Assembly (NCBI GenBank): GCA_017454425.1
Contig: JAFTCZ010000085.1
Coordinates: forward strand, 1 to 15,444
Reading direction: 5' to 3'
Length of the DNA stretch: 15,444 bases
From: Clostridia bacterium
GTDB lineage: Bacteria; Bacillota_A; Clostridia; Christensenellales; UBA1242
Every line of letters starts with the position of its first letter. Positions within the stretch are counted from its first letter, which is position 1. Positions 1 through 8,200 of this stretch are shown piece after piece. A program made the translations under genes and the position numbers. Under the pieces are notes generated by a model, which did not search any database, was not told where the DNA came from, and saw only the letters and a program-made list of their open reading frames with translations.

Positions 1-22
1 GTCGTTGCCAGATTCCATTACG

Positions 23-51
23 GAAGCAGAAAAATCTGCTTCTTTTTTATT
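23..51 (+). terminator. Rho-independent terminator of an upstream gene
   Basis: GAAGCAGA (23-30) pairs perfectly with TCTGCTTC (35-42) across an AAAA loop and is followed by TTTTTT (43-48) and further T-rich sequence. The T-tract is only on the plus-strand side, so it ends a rightward transcript arriving from outside the window. No plus-strand frame has a stop codon between base 1 and the hairpin, so the upstream gene either ends to the left of the window or is not protein-coding. Confidence 0.85.
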
Positions 52-58
52 TTCCCTA

Positions 59-87
59 TTGACAACTTCTTATAAATCGTTTAATAT
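59..87 (+). promoter_or_regulatory. Sigma-A-type promoter of the first small gene
   Basis: A perfect -35 box TTGACA (59-64) is followed by a 17-base spacer and TAATAT (82-87, four of six matches to TATAAT). Transcription should begin near 94, giving a leader of about 25 bases that contains the ribosome site AGAGG (107-111), 7 bases before the ATG at 119. The promoter lies directly after the upstream terminator, so the gene is an independent unit. Confidence 0.75.
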
Positions 88-118
88 ATGATTGAAAATA
101 TTGTAAAGAGGTACTTAT

Positions 119-607
119 ATGAATTTTGCAAAGATAAAAGCTCATTTTCTTAACAAAAAACAGCAAAAAGACGAGAAAAACTGGTATACAATTGAGTTTA
201 GATTTGATAAAACAATCCATATAGTTGAGCAAAAAATGCTAGAAATTATCCTTGCAGATAGAAGTAATTCTTTAAGTCAATTAATGTCTTGTGGCTGGAC
301 AAAAAATTGTGGTTGGCACGAAGGAAATGATGGAAAAATATATGAAAGACATGCCCTAAACGAGGCGGGTTTAGATTATTATGAACGCTTGGAACGCAAA
401 TGTGGCATTGCTCACATAGGCCCAATGTATGTAAAATTACTAAATAATATGAATGACCATAAATATCCAACAAAAGCTGATATAACAGCGACTTATATGT
501 ACTTTAATATATGCGAATATTTTAAGCGAAACGAGATAAAATCTATAAAAAAATACGAAGGCGCAGAACTAGAAAACAAGGGCGAGAATGTTGCCGTTCT
601 TCATTAA
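119..607 (+). CDS. Small soluble protein of unknown function, paralogue A
   Basis: I do not recognise the family. The 162-residue product has no signal peptide or membrane segment, so it is probably cytoplasmic. It starts with a Lys-rich amphipathic stretch (residues 1-20), then a WYTIEF strand-like segment, a helix VEQKMLEIILAD (36-47), a central GNDGKIYER region with LNEAGLDYYERL, and a basic C-terminal segment FKRNEIKSIKKYEGAEL. The same blocks occur in the same order in the 151-residue protein at 1457-1912, which supports both as real genes and both starts (MNFAKIK against MTFNKIK). An in-frame TAA at 104-106 rules out a longer start. The LNEAGLDYYERL segment resembles the wing-plus-helix of winged-helix regulators, but this is only a resemblance. 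It is transcribed alone, between its own promoter and a bidirectional terminator. Confidence 0.88.
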   Translation: MNFAKIKAHFLNKKQQKDEKNWYTIEFRFDKTIHIVEQKMLEIILADRSNSLSQLMSCGWTKNCGWHEGNDGKIYERHALNEAGLDYYERLERKCGIAHIGPMYVKLLNNMNDHKYPTKADITATYMYFNICEYFKRNEIKSIKKYEGAELENKGENVAVLH

Positions 608-639
608 AAGCAGAGCGATTTTATTTGTTAACAAAACAA

Positions 640-668
640 AAAAAGACCCAATTTCAGCAGGTCTTTTT
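640..668. terminator. Bidirectional intrinsic terminator between convergent genes
   Basis: AAAAAGACC (640-648) and GGTCTTTTT (660-668) form a perfect 9-bp stem with an 11-base loop. The plus-strand side continues into TTTTTGTTTATTTT and the minus-strand side into TTTTTTTGTTTTGTT, so both RNA strands end in a U-tract. It serves the small gene ending at 607 and the peroxidase gene ending at 671, whose stop codon starts within 3 bases of the hairpin. Confidence 0.85.
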
Positions 669-670
669 GT

Positions 671-1150
671 TTATTTTGCCAATTCTTCCTTAATTTTGTC
701 CACAAAACTTTCGGGTTTGTCTGTTGGCTCAAATCGTGCAACAACTTCGCCCTTGCGGTTTATCAAAAATTTTGTAAAATTCCACTTAATGGCTTGTGGT
801 TTGCCTTTTTCATTTTGCACAACAAGCCATTTATAAAGAGGGGAGGCATTGTTGCCCTTAACATCAATTTTCTTAAATCTTGGAAATTTTGTGTTGAATT
901 TTAAAGTGCAAAAAGTGTTAATTTCTTCATCACTTCCGGGTGCTTGATGAAAAAACTGGTTGCAAGGAAAATCCAAAATTTCAAAGCCTTGCCCAGCAAA
1001 ATCTTCATACATTTTTTCCAAAGCATCATATTGTGGCGTAAATCCGCATTTTGTTGCGGTGTTTACAATAAGCAAAACTTTGCCCTCATATTGCCTTAAA
1101 CTTACTTCTTCGCCCTTTTGGTTTAATACGCTAAAATCATAAACTGTCAT
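671..1150 (-). CDS. Cys-type glutathione peroxidase family thiol peroxidase
   Basis: The enzyme reduces hydrogen peroxide and organic hydroperoxides in the cytoplasm. Bacterial Cys-type members of this family (BsaA-like) usually use thioredoxin rather than glutathione; that is family knowledge, not shown here. The 159-residue length is normal. The peroxidatic Cys35 lies in NTATKCGFTPQY and is encoded by TGC, so this is not a selenoprotein. FPCNQF (61-66) with Gln69, and Trp123-Asn124 in KWNFTKFL, complete the catalytic tetrad. Cys81 in FCTLKFNTKFP is at the position of the resolving Cys of thioredoxin-type members; Cys63 is the conserved Cys of FPCNQF. The usual GFPCNQFGxQEPG is altered to DFPCNQFFHQAPG. 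The start is supported by AAAAGGAG (1168-1161), 10 bases before the ATG. It is transcribed alone, convergent with the first small gene. Confidence 0.96.
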   Translation of the reverse strand: MTVYDFSVLNQKGEEVSLRQYEGKVLLIVNTATKCGFTPQYDALEKMYEDFAGQGFEILDFPCNQFFHQAPGSDEEINTFCTLKFNTKFPRFKKIDVKGNNASPLYKWLVVQNEKGKPQAIKWNFTKFLINRKGEVVARFEPTDKPESFVDKIKEELAK

Positions 1151-1177
1151 AAAAAACTTTCTCCTTTTATGGTTTTA

Positions 1178-1186
1178 AGTATATCA
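1178..1186 (-). promoter_or_regulatory. Probable extended -10 promoter of the peroxidase gene
   Basis: Read on the minus strand, TGA followed by TATACT (1183-1178) forms an extended -10 element (TGn-TATACT, five of six matches). No TTGACA-like -35 box occurs at 16-18 bases upstream. Transcription would start near 1171, just ahead of the AAAAGGAG ribosome site at 1168-1161, leaving a leader of about 20 bases. No obvious PerR or other peroxide-response operator was recognised. Confidence 0.5.
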
Positions 1187-1384
1187 CATACACTCAAAAT
1201 TTGTGTTGTTTTTTTGCAAAAAACTTAAAAACAACAACAAAAAATTGTGCAAAATGCATAAAAAAACAAATGCAACAAAAACAAAATTTTAAAATGAATT
1301 CTGCTTATTTCTAATGTGAAAAATTAAAAAAGTTTTTTAAATTTTGCGAATAGTTTACGACACATCAGGCTGTTTTGTTGCATA
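1187..1384. other. AT-rich divergent intergenic region, no gene seen
   Basis: This spacer separates the divergent peroxidase and second small gene. It is dominated by A-runs and CAA/AAC repeats and holds no open frame with a ribosome site and no recognisable RNA gene. The only structure of note is a palindrome TTAAAAAA-G-TTTTTTAA at 1324-1340. That palindrome has no clear terminator role because no gene ends beside it. Confidence 0.5.
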
Positions 1385-1402
1385 TCAATTAAAAATAATT
1401 GA
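1385..1402. promoter_or_regulatory. Inverted repeat overlapping the -35 box, possible operator
   Basis: TCAATTA (1385-1391) and TAATTGA (1396-1402) are perfect inverted copies separated by AAAA. The right arm covers the first four bases of the TTGACA -35 box of the second small gene, where a bound dimeric repressor would block RNA polymerase. The repeat is AT-rich and short, so chance is possible. No equivalent was seen at the promoter of the paralogous gene at 119. Confidence 0.35.
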
Positions 1403-1427
1403 CAGTTTTTTGTTTGTGTGATAAAAT
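1399..1427 (+). promoter_or_regulatory. Strong extended -10 sigma-A-type promoter of the second small gene
   Basis: TTGACA (1399-1404), a 17-base spacer and TAAAAT (1422-1427), with a TGn extension at 1419-1421, form a near-ideal vegetative promoter. Transcription should start near 1434, about 23 bases before the ATG at 1457. This excludes an in-frame ATG at 1418, which lies inside the promoter. Confidence 0.8.
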
Positions 1428-1440
1428 CATCACAACAACC

Positions 1441-1450
1441 AAAGGAGGGG
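1441..1450 (+). promoter_or_regulatory. Consensus ribosome binding site that fixes the start at 1457
   Basis: AAAGGAGGGG contains the full AAGGAGG anti-16S sequence (1442-1448), 8 bases before the ATG at 1457. The alternative upstream ATG at 1418 has no ribosome site and sits in the -10 region. Confidence 0.85.
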
Positions 1451-1456
1451 CGCACA

Positions 1457-1912
1457 ATGACCTTTAACAAAATTAAACAATATCTTGCAACTAAAAAACA
1501 AAAAGAAAACAGTTGGTTTGTTGTTGAACTTAACAATGAATATGATTGTTACATTGTCAGTCAGCAAATGCTTGAAATTATGCTTGCTGATAACTTAAGT
1601 TTGCAATATATGATAAACTGCAATTTTTCGGGTAGTTTTGGCAGACACCTTGGCAATGACCAAAAATCTTATCAAAGATATCGCTTAAATGACAATGGCT
1701 GGTTGTTGTATGACTCATTAAAACTTCAGGATAGGGGCAAAGTTTATGTTGAAGCCCTTGAAGAGATGAATGCCGACAATATTTTCCCAGAAAAACTTGC
1801 CGAAGAAAAAGCTGAAATACGCTGGAATTTTAAGAGACACCAAGTGAAAAGCATAAAAAGTTATAATGCTGCAGAGTTAAAACAATCTGACAACATCTCA
1901 CTTGCGCTCTAA
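1457..1912 (+). CDS. Small soluble protein of unknown function, paralogue B
   Basis: This 151-residue protein is not a family I recognise, but it is clearly homologous to the 162-residue protein at 119-607. Shared blocks are the basic start MTFNKIK, the segment WFVVEL, the helix VSQQMLEIMLAD (34-45), the GNDxKxYxR stretch, LNDNGWLLYDSL, and the C-terminal FKRHQVKSIKSYNAAEL. There is no signal peptide or membrane segment. Conserved charged and aromatic positions suggest a compact alpha/beta domain. A winged-helix DNA-binding fold is a weak possibility from the YRLNDNGWLLYDSL segment. It has its own strong promoter, a consensus ribosome site and a terminator, so it is an independent unit. The two paralogues flank the peroxidase gene, which suggests duplication with an intervening gene, or insertion of the peroxidase gene between tandem copies. 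Confidence 0.9.
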   Translation: MTFNKIKQYLATKKQKENSWFVVELNNEYDCYIVSQQMLEIMLADNLSLQYMINCNFSGSFGRHLGNDQKSYQRYRLNDNGWLLYDSLKLQDRGKVYVEALEEMNADNIFPEKLAEEKAEIRWNFKRHQVKSIKSYNAAELKQSDNISLAL

Positions 1913-1919
1913 CACCCAC

Positions 1920-1948
1920 AAGCACCAAACTGATGGTGCTTTTTTTTG
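1920..1948 (+). terminator. Rho-independent terminator of the second small gene
   Basis: AAGCACCA (1920-1927) pairs with TGGTGCTT (1934-1941) across a 6-base loop and runs into a stretch of eight T residues (1940-1947). It begins 8 bases after the TAA of the small gene, so little read-through into the giant gene is expected. Confidence 0.88.
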
Positions 1949-1956
1949 TTTAAATT

Positions 1957-1984
1957 GGCATAAAAAACAACTTAATTTTATGCC
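1957..1984. repeat. Perfect 9-bp inverted repeat upstream of the giant gene
   Basis: GGCATAAAA (1957-1965) and TTTTATGCC (1976-1984) are exact inverted copies with a 10-base spacer. No T-tract follows on either strand, so it is not an intrinsic terminator. A second, weaker pair CCAAAAA (1984-1990) and TTTTTGG (2002-2008) follows at once. The position, 50-80 bases upstream of the giant gene's -35 box, would suit a regulator-binding site, but no protein can be named. Confidence 0.4.
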
Positions 1985-2036
1985 CAAAAAACCTATAAAA
2001 ATTTTTGGACAAAATGCCGAAAATTGGGTTATTTAT

Positions 2037-2066
2037 TTGACTTTTGTACACATTATTTAGTAGAAT
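2037..2066 (+). promoter_or_regulatory. Candidate promoter of the giant surface-protein gene
   Basis: TTGACT (2037-2042) and TAGAAT (2061-2066) are each one mismatch from consensus and are separated by 18 bases. The predicted start near 2073 leaves a leader of about 70 bases before the ATG at 2144. This is longer than the leaders of the neighbouring genes and leaves room for post-transcriptional control. Confidence 0.6.
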
Positions 2067-2076
2067 GTTTATTAGG

Positions 2077-2096
2077 TAAAAAATAGGTATTTTTTA
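2077..2096 (+). promoter_or_regulatory. AU palindrome at the 5' end of the giant mRNA
   Basis: TAAAAAATA (2077-2085) and TATTTTTTA (2088-2096) are perfect inverted copies around GG. As RNA this would form an A-U hairpin within a few bases of the predicted transcript start. It could stabilise the very long message or be a protein-binding site. In such AT-rich DNA it could also be chance. Confidence 0.3.
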
Positions 2097-2143
2097 ACAG
2101 ATTTTGTAAGGCTTTACTAAAAATGTTGAAAAGGAAGTAAGAT

Positions 2144-2257
2144 ATGAGTGCTGTTGCAAAAAGAATAATAATTATTGTAAGCATTTTGGCAGGTGTTTTG
2201 GCCATTGTTGGCGGAAGCGTAGCTGTCATGATGAGCAAACCTTCTGCGGTTGTGGCA
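2144..2257 (+). other. Signal peptide or N-terminal membrane anchor of the giant protein
   Basis: Residues 1-7 (MSAVAKR) are basic. Residues 8-30 are an uninterrupted hydrophobic run of Ile, Val, Leu, Ala and Gly with no charge. They are followed by SKPSAVVA-RS, where Val36 and Ala38 fit the -3/-1 positions of a signal peptidase I site. The segment is long enough to remain as a membrane anchor if not cleaved. Either way the rest of the protein should be outside the membrane. Confidence 0.8.
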
Positions 2258-5200
2258 AGGTCGGATAGGCTAGATACACCAACTATTCGCGGGGTCGAAA
2301 AAGAGGGTGATGATTATGTATTGTCATTTACTTATATTCCTGACGCAATAGGGTATATGGTTTGTGAGTACAACCCCGATACCAACGAGCGTCATACCCA
2401 AACCTACAAGGGTGATGATGTTATTTATGCCGGCGAGTATGTAAAGGTGCGCATAACCGACTTTTTGTTTAATACCTACACCGAGGCAGATTATCGTGAT
2501 TATACCTTTACCGCAACAGCAAAATATTCGGACCAAGTTTTTAATAGTAAAGAAAGTGCCGCTTATGTTTATAAAAACCAATTAAAGTTGCAAACCCCAA
2601 CAATTAAAGACATTGACCCAAGCGCAACTTCAATGAAATGGGATAGTATTGAGTTTGCAACAAGTTATAACATCTATTTGCAAGATGAAGACGACAGCAA
2701 CAACGATGTGTACATTAACACAGTCGAAACCTATGTGCCTTATTCAACAATTAAACAAACTTTTGGACAACAAGAAAACTACAGCCTTTATGTTGTTGCA
2801 AAAAACCTAAATGTTAATTTGCAAGGCTATGTTTTGGACAGTGAAAAAAGTGACATTGGGTTCTATTTGCCGGCAGGTAAGTTGGGTGATGTTGCGTTAA
2901 GCTATGACAAAAATACAAAATCATTGTCATGGGATAGTGTTGTGGGCGCTACGAATTATCTTGTGTACCTCAGCACTCATGGCACAAGTGCTTATGCCTC
3001 ATTGAACGATAACGCTGCATTGTTTAACCACACAAATGGCAAATTTACCTTTGACCTAAGTGAGATAGAATGTGCAAACTATCTTGGCAGTGTAATAGTT
3101 TATGTCGAGGCCACAACATCAAATGCCTATGTCGAACCAAGCACAAGCAATAAAATAACTTATATCAACCAACGCAAACTAGAAGGTCCAACAGATATAT
3201 CTATTGCCAGTGATGACTCATACATGCAAATTAGTTGGAAGCCATCGGTTGATGCACCTTACACAACGGGGTATACTGTTTGGGCTTATAAATATACTGC
3301 AGCTCAGGCCCAAAACAACGAGATTTTGGCTGCACCTCAAAATTATGATGTTGCTCGCAGTGCAGGTTTTGACACAAGTACAACAAGTGTAAGTATTCAA
3401 CTTGACATCAACCTGACAGGTTTTTATGGAATTGCAATAGTTGCAAAAGCACCTAAGGGCTCTCAATATAGTGATAGTGATGTTGTATATTACAAAAATG
3501 CAAATGACCTAAACTTTTATGATGCCAACAAAGTTTTGCCTGCACCAAACGGCATAGTGGCAAACGAAAACGATGATGGCACAATTTGGGTTAGTTGGAA
3601 CATTGTTGAAAATGCACGCCGTTATCTTGTTAAACTTGAATCTGCTGATGGCAATGGTACCCCAGAAAAGATTTATGCGGTAACAGATACTCGTGAAGAA
3701 ATAAATCGTGTAAACACACGAATTCCACCATATCTATTAGATGCCAGTGATTTAATTCCGGGCAAATACAAAATTTCTGTTCGTACAGAATCTGGTGTGT
3801 TTTTAACCTCAAACCAAGAATACAACACAAGCGTAAGTTATCCTGAAGGGCAAGACTATGTTGCTTATCGCACTCCTTTTGATATGAGTGGCGCAGGCTT
3901 AGTATTTATACCAGCCACAAAAACACTTGTATGGCAAGAAATTTTGGGCGCAGTATCTTATGATGTTTATGCTCAAACGGGGGCGGAAGACCCAACATTT
4001 GTTGGTGTATCTAACAGCACAAGCTTTAATATGACCACCTTCTTTGAAGATTATCACAATGACACAGGGCTTTACAACATCTATATTGTTGCAAAAGGTG
4101 CCGAAAATGCTTATCGCACACCAACAAAATCTAGCACTGTGCAATATGATTTTGTGCAAAAATATCAACCACCGACAAATTTGAGTGTGACCGACTTGGG
4201 TCTTAATAGCCGCACTCTTGAATGGCAGGCAAGTGTTAATGCACAAACAAGCACTACATACACAATAATTGTAAATGATGTGGTTGCAAGTTCAAACGCA
4301 ACCGGAACATCTTTTGATATCACAAATTACCTTTCACTTGGGCCAAACATAGTGCAAATAAAAGCAAATGGTGATGACCTAAGGCTTGATAGTGCGTATG
4401 CTAGTGTTGCGTTTGATTATTATTACACCCTAACAGCAATTAGTGGCAATGTTAATGTTAGTGCAAGTTCACAAAACTACAACTATCCAAGCGTTGCACT
4501 AGAGTTTGCACAAGTAAAAAATGCACTAGGTTATTATGTGACAATTAATGGCACACACACAAATTTGTATTCGGATATCGCTGTCAGTGGCGGAGTTGTA
4601 ACAATTGCGCTATCTGCACAAGATGTGTCATATCTTAATGCGTTTGCAGACAACGAGATTGTTGTTACTCCTCACAATCAGGACGAGCACGGAATAGGCA
4701 ACGAATATGTTCTTTTGCCTTCAACAAATATTGGCAAAACTGTTATATTTACAAACACTTATTATTTGCCAGCACTTGCTTCTGTCGAGTTGCTTACTAA
4801 CACGCTTAACACAAACATCATAAGCAAAATTGTCAATCAAACAATCAATATTCAATTTACGCCATTAAATCTTGTGTCAGCAAATGCCGAATTTACAAAT
4901 GTGGTGCCTGTACAAACATACAAGGTAAATATTTACAATTCAACTCTCGAATTGATTGCAAGCCTAGATATTGACATCACAACGACCGAGCGTGAACTTG
5001 ATGGCAGCGTAATTGTTAATATATTTGATGTCTTTGTAAAAGAAAATTTAACTTCATTGTACACTGGCGATATTTATATTGCTGTGGCAGCATGCGTTGA
5101 CAGCCCAAATGATGTTGTGGGTTTACTATGTGCTTGTGAAGATTTTATTCAAATCAATCTTGGAATAGGCGAATTTTCTAACATACAGTACAACGAAACT

Positions 5201-8200
5201 CAAGACGGAATGATTTTGTCATGGGATAGTGTAGAGAATGCCACTAGTTATGATGTTAGCGTTGCTGGCGAGACCGTGCCAGGAATTGTTGCCCAAGATG
5301 GTGATGTGCAAAGCTTGGACCTTCAAACAATATTGCATGACAAAACAATAGGCGCTTACAATGTGACAATTACGGCAAGATATGGTGCCCAAAGCGAAGT
5401 TGGTGTGCAAAGTATAACTGTTGTCAAAAAGTTGTTTGTGCACGACATCGAATTAATAGACAACAACACCAATCTCACAATTGCGCAAGATGCTTTGCCA
5501 AGCACTTTGTATGATGGTGGTTTGGGCACATATGTGACTGCTACTCATTTGGTATTATTGTTTGATAATGCCGAGGCAGCAGATTTGCTAGCAACAAGCC
5601 CTGCTTTGTTAAGTGACTATACCTACAAAATTGTTGATTTAACAAGTTTGACGGCAGTTAATAATGTTTATACAATCAGCATTAGTGAATTTAATGCTGT
5701 TCAAACATGTTATGTTTATGCATTTAATAACAACAATCTTGCTACTGTTAGTGATTATGTTGTTTTGGATGTTGGCGGGGCAGTGCAATACAGCGACCCA
5801 ATTTTGTCATTAAGTGTTTACGAAGAAGATATTTTGGCAGAATGGCGTGTTGAATATCTTGACAACAATGGTGTTTCTACTCCTGCAACATATGTTTTGG
5901 ACATCTTAAAAAATGACGATAGTTTGGTAAACAATGCCTTGCTTTCAAATATTGATTTGTCTATGTATGACAACGAAAATACGCAGGTTAATGCTGGTGC
6001 GACAATTGCGGTTGTTAATGGCAAATTAAGCATCAGTATATCAAACAACACAATTCGCACAATTGTTGTACAAATTGCCAACATGGCAGCGGGCAACTAT
6101 TTGTTTAAGTTGCAGGCTGTTACACAAAGCCGAGCATATGCAAACAGTTCAAACATTGTGCAAGCAGAAATCATCTTGGCAAAAGTCTTGCAAAAGCCAA
6201 CAACAAGATTTGTGCCATATGACTTTGATGTAACTCCAAGTACATATCATGATGAATATGATACCCAAGACATGCAAAATGTTGATATTGACATTTATGC
6301 GGGATATCCATTTAGGGTATATGTAACAAACAATACAATTGATAACCTAACACTTACAAGTGTTGCGTTAAAAGTTCAAAAGAACGGAGTAGTCGTTGTT
6401 GAGGACAAAACATATCTTCTTAAGTCAAACACTTATGGAAACTTTATAGAACTTGACAAACTTGCAATGGGTATTTATACAACAGGCAATTATTCGTTAT
6501 ACTTAAAATATCCAACTCCAAATGCAATTTATTATGCAGACAGTGACTATACACTTGTTCGTACACTCGAAGTAACTGCATGTGAGCAAGATTTAAGCGT
6601 AAGCAATGTTAGCTTTGCAGATGGTGTGACAATTGGCGCAGATACAGGCTTTGAAATCTCTTGGCAAAACAACATGCTTTATCCACTTGACAGTGTTGTA
6701 AGTATGCGAATTTATGATTTTGCAGGCTATGACATGGGTGGAACAAATATGCCTATTGACACTGTTTATGCAAATCAAATTATTGCAAACACCACAACTT
6801 CTATCCAATATGTAATTTCAGACGACAACCAGTATGTTGTAGAATTTGAAATCCAAACAAACATTACAAGTGCTGACGAAACAACATATGGTCTTACTGC
6901 GTACACAAATGTGGCATACAGTTTTGTATATTTGGTAAACAACAACACAAAAGCATTTAGTTATGATAGCGTAAACGATACTCTTACAATAACCCTAGAT
7001 AACAAAATTGCGCTTGACAGCCCAATTGCAATAACTCTTAATGGTCAAGAATTTGCCACAGCTTCGAGCACGCTAAATACAATCACTTTTGCTAATGGTG
7101 CAAGTGTTATTAACGCAGTACAACCAGGTCTTGGAAACGCCAATGCACAAGTTCCACCTGTTGACAGGTTGGTGAGTGTTGTAATTTACAAAAATAACCA
7201 AGTTGTATATGATGATTCTATACAACAATTTCCTGTGTTTGTTCCACAATACGCACAAGGTGTTCAGTTAATGAATGACACCCAACTTTATTGGGACAGC
7301 GTTCAGTATGTTAGTGGTTATGTTGTACACATAAGTGATGGCACAAATTCATATTCTTACAATGTTTCAAGCAATGTTGTTTCGATGTTAGATTTGGTAG
7401 ATATTCATGGTGGAGTTTATTATGTTTATGTAGAAACAGCGCCATTAATAATAAATAACATATTTGTGCTTAATGGTACGCAAAACCCTATTTCTATTGA
7501 ATATCTCGAGCCATACAACACGGTAAGCAATGTTAGCTATCAAGAAAGCCTTGCAGGGCAAATCTATGATTTGACAGCAGATGACCAAGACTTGCAATAC
7601 AACAAAACACTTTCTTGGACAATAGACACCACAGGCACAAAATCACCACTAAACCCACAAACTTATGCAATGTTTAATATTGTGTTTGATGGGCCAGAGT
7701 ATATTGTGATAAGTGCTGTTTCTAGTGCTGTTTACAACCAAATGGTTTTAGACAACCAAGATGTATCAAGTGTTGTTGTGTTTGCGGTTAATGGTGCACA
7801 ATATTCAATAGACCTAACCGACATCTTAAACAACAGCAAGGTTGGGCCATATGCCGTTTCGGTTGTGCTTAATCATGCACAAATTGTTGCCCAAGACGCC
7901 AATTATAGATATCGTCTTTACTCAAAGCCAAGCACTCGCAACATAACAAACCACAAAGTTATGTCAATACCAACAGCAAACATTTGGGATTATATAACAG
8001 TAACCCCAGACAACATAGTTGTTGTTGATGATGATGTGCAAAATGGCACAGGCATGGCAAAAGCCATAGCTGGGCAAGCGGATTCTTTGATTGCTAGAAT
8101 TGACACATTTAATCACAAGGCTTTTGTCTTAAGTCAAACATTTGATTATGCAACAAAACTTAGCATTTCATTGTGGACAGGTAACAACTCTTTGGGCAAT

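Noticed and set aside
246..473. Minus-strand open frame inside the first small gene
   Set aside because: It is a shadow of a gene supported by a paralogue, and there is no promoter or ribosome site.
588..836. Plus-strand open frame overlapping the peroxidase gene
   Set aside because: It is antisense to a clearly conserved enzyme, spans the terminator, and has no ribosome site.
1324..1340. TTAAAAAA-G-TTTTTTAA palindrome as a terminator
   Set aside because: The stem is only A-T pairs, with a single-base centre and no gene ending beside it. In this AT-rich spacer it is probably chance or a weak protein site.
1418..1456. Longer start for the second small protein, adding 13 residues (MIKSSQQPKEGRT)
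   Set aside because: The ATG at 1418 lies inside the -10 region, has no ribosome site, and the extra residues have no counterpart in the paralogue. The ATG at 1457 follows a full AAGGAGG.
5818..6096. Minus-strand frame of 92 codons opposite the giant gene
   Set aside because: It is a shadow of the coding strand and shows no family resemblance or initiation signals. The same holds for the other minus-strand frames under 2144-15444.
8020..8037. Short GTT/GAT triplet run as a possible slippage or phase-variation tract
   Set aside because: There are only three copies of each triplet and length changes would stay in frame. It encodes an ordinary VVVDDD stretch.
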